A model generated the notes under the pieces. That model had not been told where the DNA came from. It did no database searches and saw nothing but the letters and a program-made list of their open reading frames with translations. The translations under genes were made by a program, and so were the position numbers. This document shows, piece after piece, positions 15,625 through 23,739 of a stretch of DNA of 25,654 nt. The DNA comes from Pseudomonadota bacterium (GTDB lineage: Bacteria; Bdellovibrionota; Oligoflexia; Oligoflexales; Oligoflexaceae). Numbering within the stretch: position 1 is the stretch's first letter; each line of letters begins with the position of its first letter. The DNA is taken from assembly GCA_029556045.1 (NCBI GenBank), contig JAKQGS010000223.1:1-25654 (forward strand). The letters run 5' to 3'.

Positions 15625-16974
15625 CTAATCGATCAGACTAAATTTTCGCTTTTCTCCCAACGCACGCAGTCGTTTGTTAATCTTATGCGAAAGCTCGGTG
15701 AGTACTCCGGGTCTGACGAAACTCGCGGCGGTTAATGCAGCGATGGAGCGTTGCGAGGAAAAAAGGCGATCGAGGAAGGCTGCGATGCGAGAGGACTCCA
15801 CCCTGATGGCGGCGGCAAATTGTTCAAAATCACCTTGATGCAGATTTCGAGTCTGACCTCCCTCCAGCAAAGGCAAGGCCATTTCGGATTGTTTGGGATG
15901 ATTGTCCAAAAAGGCGGTTGGCACCAGATCGTAGAAAGGTGCCAGGACATTGTAAAACCGCGTTTGACCTTTCGGGTTTAGGCGTATCAGCGCAATATTT
16001 TTCAGATGGGCGTCGTTGTTCCCAAAGATAAAATTGAACAGGATCCATTGAAACAGACGTTCTCTTTGTTCCATGGTGCGAAAGGTCATATATTCATCGA
16101 TGGCCCTGGCTATCTGATCATAGGTTCCTTCGAACTTGCTATTTTCATAGGTTGTCTGGTTCAGTATCTGACTAAAATCCTCCACATGAATGCGGGTATG
16201 CCTTTGTCGATCAAACCGTTTGGTGATATACGCCAAAGACCCATCCCCCAGGCGACATAACCCATGCTCCGCCACGATGAGCCCCAAAGTCTTTGCGACG
16301 GACATCCACAGGTTTTCCAGCTCGGGAACATCGTTCACCTGAGGAACCTGTGGCTTGATGATAAAATGTGCGCCCTGAAATCCGTAGGCCATCGATACCT
16401 TTTGCTGCACGCCGGGCAGTGAGATACCGCTGCTTAGAGATTTTAAAGAGATTTCAGGTAAGGTCTCCCGTGTGAATGGAAATGCCGGAGGGATTTCCTG
16501 CCCATAGAAGTTGTCAGAGCACGCTGGGTGGCAGTCATAGCCGGTGACTGGGGATATTGGATGAAGGCAGAGGAGGCAGGTGGTGGGAGGCGATGCAGTG
16601 ACCCTTTTGGCTGGGGTTAACTTTTCAAAATTTTCCGCAGGAGGGAATTCGTTCTCCCATGGTCCGATCTGCACATCACCCACACTGTGGGAGCACCGAT
16701 TGATCAGAGTTTCTAAAATTGCCGTCTCACCAAATTCCCTGCGGGCCAGATCCTTTTGCCATCCTTCGACAAACAAGCCTTCAAAGTAGCTGAATAATTT
16801 AGGTTCTGAAAAAGTCTTTTGTTGGACAGGCATGCGCAGCGAGACTGGGCGGTCGTTCTCCTGGTAGTTGTCAAAGTAGGTGAAGGACCAACGATCGCCG
16901 TGGAATTCCAAAACCCCGGCAGATTTTCCATCCACAAAAATGCGCGCCCGACCGGGACGCTGATTATGCTCCAC
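15625..16974 (-). CDS. hipA: HipA-family serine/threonine kinase toxin
   Basis: A 449-residue protein. Residues about 10-105 match the HipA N-terminal subdomain (VSLRMPVQ, LFSYFEGLFVEGW). Residues 133-152 carry a CxxC...CHPAC knuckle (C133, C136, C148, C152), a feature I associate with the HipT-like branch. SSGISLPGVQ (181-190) is the Ser-containing Gly-rich loop where HipA kinases autophosphorylate, and K207 (FIIKP) is the ATP lysine. The catalytic loop is GNNDAHLKN (318-326, D321, N326) and the metal-binding aspartate is D349 (FYDLVPT). In known systems the kinase inactivates aminoacyl-tRNA synthetases, notably GltX or TrpS; the target here is unknown. The GTG start at 16974 overlaps the end of hipB by 11 bases, giving translational coupling. 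The protein looks like HipS-type and HipT-type parts joined in one chain. Confidence 0.92.
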   Translation of the reverse strand: MEHNQRPGRARIFVDGKSAGVLEFHGDRWSFTYFDNYQENDRPVSLRMPVQQKTFSEPKLFSYFEGLFVEGWQKDLARREFGETAILETLINRCSHSVGDVQIGPWENEFPPAENFEKLTPAKRVTASPPTTCLLCLHPISPVTGYDCHPACSDNFYGQEIPPAFPFTRETLPEISLKSLSSGISLPGVQQKVSMAYGFQGAHFIIKPQVPQVNDVPELENLWMSVAKTLGLIVAEHGLCRLGDGSLAYITKRFDRQRHTRIHVEDFSQILNQTTYENSKFEGTYDQIARAIDEYMTFRTMEQRERLFQWILFNFIFGNNDAHLKNIALIRLNPKGQTRFYNVLAPFYDLVPTAFLDNHPKQSEMALPLLEGGQTRNLHQGDFEQFAAAIRVESSRIAAFLDRLFSSQRSIAALTAASFVRPGVLTELSHKINKRLRALGEKRKFSLID

Positions 16975-17218
16975 CGATGGTAAACTCCGTTCTCAGGGTT
17001 TTGGCCAGGCGCATCAATGTTGCAAGTTGCACGTTGGTCATACCTTGCTCCAGCTTGCGGATCTGAGCCACCCCAACTTCGGCCTCCTTAGCCAGTTCTT
17101 CCTGGGTCAAGCCGCGTTCGATGCGCTTACTTTTGAGCTGCCGTGCGAGAGCTCCGTCTTTTTTGGAGGTTCTTTTGCGCGCTTTGGGAGTGGGTAGAAG
17201 GGCATCAAATATGGTCAT
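16964..17218 (-). CDS. hipB: HipB-type antitoxin, XRE helix-turn-helix repressor
   Basis: An 84-residue protein. After a basic N-terminal arm (KARKRTSKK) comes one Cro/CI-type helix-turn-helix domain: RQLKSKRIERGLTQEELAKEA...VGVAQIRKLEQG (about residues 26-60). It ends in TIGGA. It is expected to neutralise HipA and, with it, repress the operon. ATG 17218 is preferred over an upstream TTG/GTG extension to 17257, because that extension would cover the operator half-site and is not HTH-like. A GATATAAT half-site directly abuts the start codon. It is the first gene of the hipBA operon. Confidence 0.92.
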   Translation of the reverse strand: MTIFDALLPTPKARKRTSKKDGALARQLKSKRIERGLTQEELAKEAEVGVAQIRKLEQGMTNVQLATLMRLAKTLRTEFTIGGA

Positions 17219-17259
17219 ATTATATCCAAAAAAATGTACTAAGGTCACCTCTCCCACTT

Positions 17260-17361
17260 ATTATATCAGGAATGATGCAATTAGGGGTATTTTGCTCTTA
17301 ATATATCATAATCGATATAATAGAGTTCGTATTAATTATATTATATTTGTGTAGATATAAT
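17260..17361. promoter_or_regulatory. Array of three 22-bp inverted-repeat operators upstream of hipBA
   Basis: Sites at 17260-17281, 17300-17321 and 17340-17361 share the form ATTATATC-N6-GATATAAT: ATTATATC/GATGCAAT, AATATATC/GATATAAT and ATTATATT/GATATAAT. Their starts are exactly 40 bases apart. An extra half-site ATTATATC lies at 17219-17226 against the hipB start codon. TATAAT inside the half-sites could serve as -10 elements, so repressor binding would occlude the promoter directly. Confidence 0.7.
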
Positions 17362-17456
17362 AGTGCATGGCAGGATTTCGATATCTTCAGGGAGTGGGGC
17401 GCTTTCGGGCGGGTGTAAAATTCTGGGGCATGCCCTCATAACTCACAAAACAAACG

Positions 17457-17480
17457 GGCCTGGGGCAATTACCCCAGGCC
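17457..17480 (-). terminator. Terminator hairpin after the 17547-18998 lipoprotein gene
   Basis: A perfect 9-bp stem GGCCTGGGG/CCCCAGGCC with a six-base loop. On the minus strand it is followed by GTTTGTTTTG and on the plus strand by TAATTTTTT, so it may act in both directions. Confidence 0.75.
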
Positions 17481-17510
17481 TAATTTTTTCAGCTTTTTAT
17501 CAAAGCAGGT

Positions 17511-17530
17511 CCCATGGCTTGCGCCATGGG
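17511..17530. other. Second hairpin just after the lipoprotein stop codon
   Basis: CCCATGGC and GCCATGGG form a perfect 8-bp stem with a TTGC loop, 16 bases beyond the stop of the lipoprotein gene. There is no U-tract right after it, so it may protect the mRNA end or act together with the terminator that follows. Confidence 0.5.
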
Positions 17531-17546
17531 AGGGAAGGGTCGGAAC

Positions 17547-18998
17547 TCAGTTGCCAAGGTAGCCGGAGAAGGCTTCGTTAAGACCGGTGGACTCGACGAT
17601 ACCGCGTACTCGTTCGACAGCGTGGCGGATGAAGCGGGCTTGGTTAAAGGTGGTGTTGATCACACCGGGACCCGCGATATAAACCATCTCAAGACCACTG
17701 GCGGAGTTGCCATCCAGGCGTTCCAGGAAGAAACCGGCAACCCACACATCCTGCTGCTGACCAAAGCGGGCGTTGACGGAGGTTTGGCACCAGTCGATGC
17801 GAACCCATTGTGGAGCACCCCAGTAGTTTTCCACAGTTTGCACCCAGTCGCTGTTGACGCCGTTGTAGCTATAGTTGCACAGGTTCTCAAAGCGAGAGAC
17901 CGAGTACATATCTTCCGGGCGACCGTCGAAACCGTTGAACACGAAGCGCTCATAGTCGAAGAGGTTGTCAGCCTGGCTGGAGAACTCGATCTGGTTCAGA
18001 GCGCGGCGGAAACCGGAATCCATTTTATAGTCGTTATCCCAGTTGTAGTACTGCTCGCAGTAAAGGAAGCTACCGGCAGTACCGTTGTTCAGGGTGACCA
18101 CGCGGCCGTCCTCACAGTTTTTTGCGGGCATCAGCGGGTCGTTCACGATACTCAGAGACTGCACCTGATCGTTCAGGAACGTCTTGTTGGTGGCGTAGGA
18201 CAACAGATGCATGCCTTCTGGAATGTTGATGGAATACAGATTGCCCAGGCCGATGCTGGTGATCTGGTGATCCACGTCCTGGCCCTGGTCGCAACCGGAA
18301 CCGGCGCAGAAATAAATCGTCTCTTCCGCGATCATGCTGCCACCTTCCACCGAAGCGGAGATCATCAGCTTGCGGGTACCGCGATCAAACTGATCCAGAT
18401 TCAGGGTCAGGAGTCCGCCCTGGCAGTCCACAGGCATTCCGTCAACCTTGCAGCTCCAGTTGGCGTTGGTCACACCCGCAAGAGCCGCTTGCAGCCGGTG
18501 AGTACCAGTGGTGGCTGCTTGCAGTTGATCCAAACCATCGATGGTGATGGCTTTCTTTTCGCCCACCGTAAAGGTGACACTGTCGATCATCCCCTGCGCG
18601 CCGGTGTCGCTGTGCACCGCTTTGGCGGAGATGGTGTAGCTTTCGCCACTTTGAATATTGCTCAACGTGTGGCTATTGCCGCCGCTGCAAGCCTGGAAGG
18701 GTTGGTTGAACACTTCCGCTGCTTTGCCGGCGCGGCAGACCAGGGTGTACTCTTCGGGGTTGTTGGTTCCCGTCAGATTCAACTGGGCTGTCACACTGTT
18801 ATCTTTAGCTTCTGATGCGATGGTGTCCTTATTGGTGATGGACACAGTCGCTTGGGGTGCCGGCGTAACCGTTTGCGGTACTTCCCGCTGGGGGGCCGGC
18901 GCGTCCGATGATTTTTTGTCTTTTTTGCCACAGGCCCCGAGGCTCAGAGCCAGGGCGAAGCAGACCATACTGACTTTCACGCTATTGTAGGTTTTCAT
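17547..18998 (-). CDS. Predicted lipoprotein with Ig-like region, unknown function
   Basis: A 483-residue protein. The signal peptide ends in LSLGAC (C23), followed by a Lys/Ser/Pro-rich tether. Residues about 45-230 look like two Ig-like beta domains with cysteine pairs (YTLVCRAG...FQACSGG, WSCKVDGMPVDC). They resemble the Ig-like units of the 1593-residue protein in style. Residues about 230-483 are a unique, aromatic- and Asn-rich domain with further cysteines (YFCAGSGC, YNWDNDYKMDSGF). ATG 18998 is chosen over the one at 19016 because GGAGAGGGA lies between them as its ribosome site. It has its own promoter (19023-19051) and terminator. No family is recognised; a secreted outer-membrane-anchored binding protein is the most I would infer. 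Confidence 0.8.
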   Translation of the reverse strand: MKTYNSVKVSMVCFALALSLGACGKKDKKSSDAPAPQREVPQTVTPAPQATVSITNKDTIASEAKDNSVTAQLNLTGTNNPEEYTLVCRAGKAAEVFNQPFQACSGGNSHTLSNIQSGESYTISAKAVHSDTGAQGMIDSVTFTVGEKKAITIDGLDQLQAATTGTHRLQAALAGVTNANWSCKVDGMPVDCQGGLLTLNLDQFDRGTRKLMISASVEGGSMIAEETIYFCAGSGCDQGQDVDHQITSIGLGNLYSINIPEGMHLLSYATNKTFLNDQVQSLSIVNDPLMPAKNCEDGRVVTLNNGTAGSFLYCEQYYNWDNDYKMDSGFRRALNQIEFSSQADNLFDYERFVFNGFDGRPEDMYSVSRFENLCNYSYNGVNSDWVQTVENYWGAPQWVRIDWCQTSVNARFGQQQDVWVAGFFLERLDGNSASGLEMVYIAGPGVINTTFNQARFIRHAVERVRGIVESTGLNEAFSGYLGN

Positions 18999-19022
18999 AG
19001 TTCCCTCTCCATTCAAACCTGG

Positions 19023-19051
19023 TTTATATTTGCTGATAAAAAGCTCGTAAA
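19023..19051 (-). promoter_or_regulatory. Sigma-70-type promoter of the lipoprotein gene
   Basis: On the minus strand TTTACG (19051-19046) and TATAAA (19028-19023) are separated by 17 bases. This puts the transcript start about 15-20 bases upstream of the ATG at 18998. Confidence 0.55.
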
Positions 19052-19200
19052 ACGCAATTTATTATAAAATGATTTTAAAATCAATAGAAAATTATAAAAA
19101 TATTATAATTAATTTAATAAAAATTATAATAATAAGAAATTATTGGGAAAACCATTAACATTATTTTATAAAAAATCGTTCCCTGCCATGGTTTTTTATT
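19052..19200. other. Extremely A+T-rich tract
   Basis: About 130 bases consist almost only of A and T with repeated TTATAA/AATTATAA words, directly upstream of the lipoprotein promoter and upstream of the globin gene. It could act as an UP element or curved DNA, or be a silencing target for a nucleoid protein. No gene is visible between 18999 and 19299. Confidence 0.5.
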
Positions 19201-19299
19201 CCCGCCTTTGATATGCAACTTTTCATTCAAGTCCATCCCGATTCATCCGAAAGGCCCCTGCGAGCTCAGTTTTTCTTAATGTAATTCGGGAGATTACCC

Positions 19300-19941
19300 A
19301 TGGCCGACTTCAACCCCCAGATCATCCGTAGTTCCTTTGAGCATGTGAAACCGATCGCCCAGGAGGTGATTGATCTCTTTTATGAAAACCTGTGGCGGGA
19401 TTATCCCGCCTCCCGCACCCTGTTTGGGCGCACGGATATGGACCGGCAGAAGAAGCTATTGATCAAATCCCTAGTTTTTATCGTGGATAATCTGCTGAGC
19501 ACCGATCGCCTGATGGCCTACCTCAAGGATATGGGGGCCCGCCATATTCACTATGGTACAGAAGACGAGCATTACGACTGGGTGGGGGCCTCCCTGCTGA
19601 AAACCCTGCAGACCCGCCTGCGGGATGTGTGGACCCCGGAATTGACGGATCAGTGGGGACAGGCTTACGGCATTATCGCCAGCACCATGAAACAAGGGGC
19701 CCGCGAAGCCCTGCAGCGGCAGGCGCCTGCGAAAACCACCGAAAACGTGGTGCCGATGCGGGCCACCGATACCTCCAGCCTCAGCTTCGAATTGCCCGAA
19801 TCCCTCAAAGCTGCGATACAGGATGAGGCCCGCGCGTACGCCAAACAGGTGATCGAGCGGGAGTTTCAAAAAGCGGTGGAGAAAGAGATTGAAACCTGGT
19901 TCCAACAACGGAGTCTTATCCGCAATCGCAAGCTGGGTTAA
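19300..19941 (+). CDS. Single-domain globin (Vgb/flavohaemoglobin-like) with a C-terminal helical extension
   Basis: A 213-residue protein. Residues 1-138 align by eye with Vitreoscilla-type bacterial haemoglobin: Y28 at the B10 position (DLFYENLW), Q50 at E7 (DRQKKLL), proximal H82 at F8 (ARHIHYG) and the conserved WGQAYGIIA. It should bind haem and O2 or NO. The reductase domains of flavohaemoglobin are absent. Residues about 140-213 are an extra segment with a long charged helix ([25 protein letters not shown]) that could mediate oligomerisation or partner binding. GGGAG lies 8 bases before the ATG. The next gene overlaps its 3' end, suggesting co-expression with a thiol oxidoreductase. 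Confidence 0.85.
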   Translation: MADFNPQIIRSSFEHVKPIAQEVIDLFYENLWRDYPASRTLFGRTDMDRQKKLLIKSLVFIVDNLLSTDRLMAYLKDMGARHIHYGTEDEHYDWVGASLLKTLQTRLRDVWTPELTDQWGQAYGIIASTMKQGAREALQRQAPAKTTENVVPMRATDTSSLSFELPESLKAAIQDEARAYAKQVIEREFQKAVEKEIETWFQQRSLIRNRKLG

Positions 19942-20485
19942 TGATAAGACCCCTGGCTTCGTAAAAAGGATTGTTCTGGTCAAAGGATGGCGGCGGGATT
20001 TGCTGGCCATCCTTATGGTTTTTCTGGTGGTGCAACTCTGGCAAACCCGCCATCTTCTACCGACCGGGGATCACGCGACAGCCCCCACCTTTCGCCTCAA
20101 CACCCTGGATGGTGGTGCCGGCGAACTTGGGGGGCCATCGTCCGCGGCAACTCTGGTCTATTTCTGGGCCCCCTGGTGCGGCGTCTGTGGGGTGACCGCC
20201 AGCAACGTGGCGGCGGCCGCCCGCTGGCTGGATGCGGACCGGATCCGGGTGGTGACGGTGGCTCTAGCCTATGAGGATCAGGCAGCTGTCGCTCGTTATA
20301 TCGCGGACCATCGGTTGGAAATTCCCACATTGCTGGGGGATGATGCGGTGATGGAAGCCTATCGCGTGCAGGCCTTTCCCACCTTCTACTGGATCAACCG
20401 GCAGGGGGAAGTGGTGGGGCATGCGGTGGGATATACCACACGGGTGGGCTTGTGGTTACGATCATTAAAATTATTGTGGGGCTAA
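19889..20485 (+). CDS. Membrane-anchored thioredoxin-like protein (TlpA/ScsD type)
   Basis: A single N-terminal membrane helix (about residues 38-52, [14 protein letters not shown]) anchors a periplasmic thioredoxin fold. It has the active site WAPWCGVC (C97, C100) and a cis-proline motif QAFPTFYWI near the end. It resembles ScsD and other TlpA-like disulfide oxidoreductases. The start is uncertain: no ATG precedes the membrane helix. TTG 19889 overlaps the globin by 53 bases, and a later TTG near 20003 with AAAGGA upstream is also possible. Probable role: periplasmic thiol redox. The link to the globin upstream is inferred from overlap only. Confidence 0.8.
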   Translation: MKPGSNNGVLSAIASWVNDKTPGFVKRIVLVKGWRRDLLAILMVFLVVQLWQTRHLLPTGDHATAPTFRLNTLDGGAGELGGPSSAATLVYFWAPWCGVCGVTASNVAAAARWLDADRIRVVTVALAYEDQAAVARYIADHRLEIPTLLGDDAVMEAYRVQAFPTFYWINRQGEVVGHAVGYTTRVGLWLRSLKLLWG

Positions 20486-20489
20486 TGGC

Positions 20490-20930
20490 ATGACTTTGAT
20501 GCCGGAGTTTTGGAAGCACAAGCGTCTGCAGCAGATGAATCCTGCCGAATGGGAGGCGCTCTGTGATGGGTGCGGCCGTTGCTGTCTTCATAAGATATAT
20601 GATGAGGACGGCGGCGACGTGCATTTTACCAATGTGGCCTGTCGGCTGCTGGACCCCAAGACGGCCCGCTGTTCCGATTACCCCAATCGTCGCAAGAAGG
20701 TGAAGGATTGTCAGGTGCTGAATCCCCGCAAGGTTTATAACCTGCCGTGGCTTCCCCCAACCTGTGCCTATCGCCTGCTGGCGGAGGGGCGGGAACTGCC
20801 GGAGTGGCATCCTTTGGTATCGGGGGATCGCAACTCGGTGCGCAAAGCCGGGATTTCTGTGGCTGGCAAAGTGGTGCCGGAGCAGCAGGTGAAGGACCTG
20901 CAGGAGTATATTGTGGATTGGTTGACCTGA
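20490..20930 (+). CDS. UPF0260 (YcgN-type) cysteine-rich protein
   Basis: A 146-residue protein that matches UPF0260/COG2983 along its whole length. Features are [14 protein letters not shown] (C25, C28, C31, C32), TNVACRLLD, a CSDY motif, a DCQVL motif, [11 protein letters not shown] and WHPLVSGD. The conserved cysteines form a CxxCxxCC cluster likely to bind iron or zinc. No function is established for the family. It starts 4 bases after the previous stop, so it is in an operon with it. Confidence 0.92.
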   Translation: MTLMPEFWKHKRLQQMNPAEWEALCDGCGRCCLHKIYDEDGGDVHFTNVACRLLDPKTARCSDYPNRRKKVKDCQVLNPRKVYNLPWLPPTCAYRLLAEGRELPEWHPLVSGDRNSVRKAGISVAGKVVPEQQVKDLQEYIVDWLT

Positions 20931-20947
20931 TGTTTTTCGAGGGCACG

Positions 20948-21706
20948 ATGAGGTTTCTTTGGGGAATTATACTGGTGACGGCTGTATTGGCAGGGTGTCA
21001 AACCCCTTCATCCAGCAAGGGGACCCAGTCTAAAAGCCGGCGGCTGGAATGCCCGCTGTTGGTCTGCCCCAAATCCGCCCCTAAAGCCCATGTGAGCAGT
21101 CAGTACGCGGTGTTTGCTCCACCCACCATCGGTTCTTTTGTGCTGAGTCCCCTCTCCGACGGGGGAAATCTTTGTCATCTGCTGACGGGAGATAAGGGTC
21201 TGAGTCGATTCATGGTGCGGGCGGTTCCGAGCCAACAGCGGCCGCTCCGTATCACCATCGCTGATGGTATGGATTGGGAACACCGGGACGACGAAGTGGC
21301 GATCACCACCGACGGTTCCCACATCACCTCCCTGATTTGTTACAACCCCATGATGTGGCTGGGCATGCAGTCGCAGTTTCGGGTGATGGGGCAAGCGGAG
21401 CGTCGGCAGGGGGAGCGCAAATTCACCGAATACCGACGCCCTCATCTGCGTTTTGATACTGTGATGGGGGGGGATCGTTTTTTTCTGATGGACCAGGACT
21501 ACCGGGCCACCGGGGATATGCTGTGTCAGTTTCTCGGGCATATGGGGATGGAGGAAATGTCCACCCAATCCGGGAAGTCAACGGCTCACGATGACGAGTC
21601 GGTGGAGCGGATCGTGATCGATTGGCAGGGGCAGTTTGAACTCAAGCCCAGTCAGGCGAGTGATGAAGTGGCATTCATCGTTTGCTTTGATGAAAATCCC
21701 AATTAG
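20948..21706 (+). CDS. Predicted lipoprotein of unknown function
   Basis: A 252-residue protein with a signal peptide ending in a standard lipobox (VLAGC, C17), then a Ser/Lys-rich tether and a mixed beta-rich body with scattered cysteines (ECPLLVCPK, NLCHLL, LICYNP, MLCQFL, FIVCFD). No family is recognised. The frame is open far upstream. ATG 20948 is chosen because GAGGG lies 4 bases before it and it gives a clean signal peptide. ATG 20930, overlapping the previous stop, is the alternative. It is the last gene of the plus-strand cluster from 19300. Its stop is 2 bases before a MITE-like element. Confidence 0.75.
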   Translation: MRFLWGIILVTAVLAGCQTPSSSKGTQSKSRRLECPLLVCPKSAPKAHVSSQYAVFAPPTIGSFVLSPLSDGGNLCHLLTGDKGLSRFMVRAVPSQQRPLRITIADGMDWEHRDDEVAITTDGSHITSLICYNPMMWLGMQSQFRVMGQAERRQGERKFTEYRRPHLRFDTVMGGDRFFLMDQDYRATGDMLCQFLGHMGMEEMSTQSGKSTAHDDESVERIVIDWQGQFELKPSQASDEVAFIVCFDENPN

Positions 21707-21708
21707 AA

Positions 21709-21833
21709 TAGAAGCTATCTCATAAGTACGCTGGCGTTGTTACTTGGTCGGCTCCGGTCCTCGTTGAGGCTTTTCTCAACTGCGGTCCTCGCCTCCCGCG
21801 TGCCTAGCCATCCTATTTATGAGATGGCTTCTA
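21709..21833. mobile_element. MITE-like non-coding element with 20-bp terminal inverted repeats
   Basis: The ends TAGAAGCYATCTCATAARTA (21709-21728 and, inverted, 21814-21833) match at 18 of 20 positions. Inside are a small stem GTTGAG/CTCAAC (21763-21768, 21775-21780) and a direct repeat CGGTCCTCG (21755-21763, 21783-21791). It is 125 bases long with no coding capacity. I associate ends of this type with IS elements and their non-autonomous derivatives. No clear target-site duplication is visible. Confidence 0.6.
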
Positions 21834-21883
21834 AATATCGTCGATATTGATTCCCCTTGCCATGAGGTTGCCCAGCGCACTCT

Positions 21884-23047
21884 ATGTCCCAAGCTTTTCC
21901 CCAGCGCATTCACTACGGTTTTATTTCGTCCGGCTTTCTCCTGTTGCTCGGCTCGTCCTATCTGGATAACGCCCGCGGTCCATTGCTGCCGGCCATTGCG
22001 CAGGAGTTGGGTTTGCCCTGGGAAAGCATGGGCCTTTTCCTGACGGTTGGCAATATGGCCTCCCTGGTGACCACCCTGTTGTTGATGCCCCTGATGAACC
22101 GCATCAGCGAACGCAACGTGACCCTGATGGTCTGCGGCTTTGCCTTTCTCGTGGGGCTGGGTTCCCTCGCCGTGGACAGCTTTGCCTCTCTGATTTTACT
22201 GGGGGTGGCCATCGGCTGGTCGGTCTCCACCATGGGGGCCATGTGCAATATCCTGACGATCCGCGGCACGCCGGAGGTGATGCGCAGCCGGATGTTGTCT
22301 GCCAGTCACGTGATGTACGGGCTGGGCTCATTTTTGGCCCCCCTGCTCACCACCACGGTGCTGGCGGGTGGTTTGCGGTGGGCATGGGCCCTGGTGGGGG
22401 GCGGCGGATTTTTGCTGATGGTGGGCCTTCTGGTGCTGGCCAAGGTTCCCAATATGCAGCCGGAACCCGGGGTGACCCAGCAGCGCAGCCGCATCAATGG
22501 GTTTCAGCTGCTGATTGTGGTGCTGTTTGCGGTGTATGTGGGGGCGGAAAACCTCACGTCCACCTGGCTGGTCCCTTATGTGACGGAGGTTTATCCTGAT
22601 CGCTCGACGGAAGGCCCCCGCATCATGATGGGATTTTTTCTGGTGCTGGCCGCCAGTCGTCTTGTTTGTTTTGTGGTGGCGCGACCGGCCATCGAAAAAT
22701 ACCTGATTGCCGGCAGTCTGGTGATCCCGGCCCTGTGTTTTCCCATCGGCTATTTGGGGGGTAATCCCTGGGTTTTTGCGGGGATGGGGCTGATGGGGCC
22801 GTTTTTTCCCATGCTGCTGGGTCGTCTGAGCCGGAGTTACCCCGATCAGTGGCGCTCCCTCACCATTTGGCTGATCTTTGGCATGCAGGTATTTATGGCG
22901 ATTCTCAATGTTTCTATCGGCAAGGTGGGGGATGTCTGGGGCATGCGCTGGGCCTACCTGATTCCTTTTGGGATTTTGATGGTGGCCCTTGTGTTACTGG
23001 TGGCTTATCTACGGTATGAGCCGCGTCCGGAGGGGGTTCAGGCCTAA
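21884..23047 (+). CDS. Major facilitator superfamily transporter
   Basis: A 387-residue, strongly hydrophobic protein with about 12 predicted membrane helices in two halves, separated by a polar loop near residues 190-210 (KVPNMQPEPGVTQQRSR). The helix 2-3 loop (MNRISERN) fits the MFS pattern. Substrate cannot be assigned. The ribosome site before the ATG is poor. The cytochrome c gene follows 68 bases later on the same strand, so read-through is possible. Confidence 0.88.
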   Translation: MSQAFPQRIHYGFISSGFLLLLGSSYLDNARGPLLPAIAQELGLPWESMGLFLTVGNMASLVTTLLLMPLMNRISERNVTLMVCGFAFLVGLGSLAVDSFASLILLGVAIGWSVSTMGAMCNILTIRGTPEVMRSRMLSASHVMYGLGSFLAPLLTTTVLAGGLRWAWALVGGGGFLLMVGLLVLAKVPNMQPEPGVTQQRSRINGFQLLIVVLFAVYVGAENLTSTWLVPYVTEVYPDRSTEGPRIMMGFFLVLAASRLVCFVVARPAIEKYLIAGSLVIPALCFPIGYLGGNPWVFAGMGLMGPFFPMLLGRLSRSYPDQWRSLTIWLIFGMQVFMAILNVSIGKVGDVWGMRWAYLIPFGILMVALVLLVAYLRYEPRPEGVQA

Positions 23048-23115
23048 CATAAGTTGCTCATATCAACAGGTTGTGGTATGCAGAAGGTTCGGGAACCATT
23101 TCATTATCCACAGCC

Positions 23116-23730
23116 ATGAGGAGCCAAACCTTGCGTTTTCCCCTGCCCTCGGTTTTGACTTTGTTGTTGGGCTTGAACTTTTTTTCAGCGATGGCATCCG
23201 CACAGGCGGTCACTGCGGAAGATCGCGATCAGTCCCTGCAGGCGTTTCAATACATCTACAATGCGGTCAAGTCGCCGCGCTGCATGAACTGCCATCCGGC
23301 CGGAGATCGGCCCACGCAATACGACGGCATGACGGTGCATAAAATGAACGTGCAGCGGCGCATCGGCGAATTGGGGATGGCCTGCAGCACCTGCCATCAG
23401 TTAACAAACGGCAAAGAACCCCATACACCCCCGGGAGCACCTCATTGGGGCTTGCCCGATGCCGTGAAGGCGTGGGGGCCGCAGTCGACGGCGGCGGACA
23501 TCTGCGAGATGTGGTTGGACCCGCAGCGCAATTATTTTGAAAGCGGCGATCGCAAGGGAGAACCCCGTTCGCTGGAGGATATTCAGGAGCATTTAACTCA
23601 TGACGCTCTGGTGAAATGGGGTTGGAATCCGGGGCCGGGTCGTACCCCCATCGCCGGGACCCATGAGCAGTTTGCGGAGCAGGTCCGCATTTGGATTGCC
23701 ACCGGTGCCTTTTGCCCGGATGCGGAATAG
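23116..23730 (+). CDS. Periplasmic dihaem c-type cytochrome associated with isoquinoline 1-oxidoreductase
   Basis: A 204-residue protein. The signal peptide ends near residue 30 (ASAQA). Two haem-c motifs are present, CMNCH (56-60) and CSTCH (90-94). Segments such as NCHPAGDRPTQ, APHWGLP and ICEMWLDPQRN match the small cytochrome encoded beside IorA/IorB-type enzymes. It probably takes electrons from the molybdenum hydroxylase. ATG 23116 gives a proper signal peptide, whereas the frame is open to 23071. It lies 9 bases before iorA. Confidence 0.85.
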   Translation: MRSQTLRFPLPSVLTLLLGLNFFSAMASAQAVTAEDRDQSLQAFQYIYNAVKSPRCMNCHPAGDRPTQYDGMTVHKMNVQRRIGELGMACSTCHQLTNGKEPHTPPGAPHWGLPDAVKAWGPQSTAADICEMWLDPQRNYFESGDRKGEPRSLEDIQEHLTHDALVKWGWNPGPGRTPIAGTHEQFAEQVRIWIATGAFCPDAE

Positions 23731-23739
23731 GAGCAGGCC

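Noticed and set aside
17514..18815. 433-codon open frame on the plus strand
   Set aside because: It lies opposite the lipoprotein gene, which has a signal peptide, ribosome site, promoter and terminator; the plus-strand frame has none of these.
20747..20947. Upstream extension of the lipoprotein frame
   Set aside because: It overlaps the UPF0260 gene and would bury the signal peptide; ATG 20948 gives a clean lipobox.
23086..23097. Small palindrome GGTTCGGGAACC upstream of the cytochrome gene
   Set aside because: It is short, single, and has no clear regulator; not distinguishable from chance.
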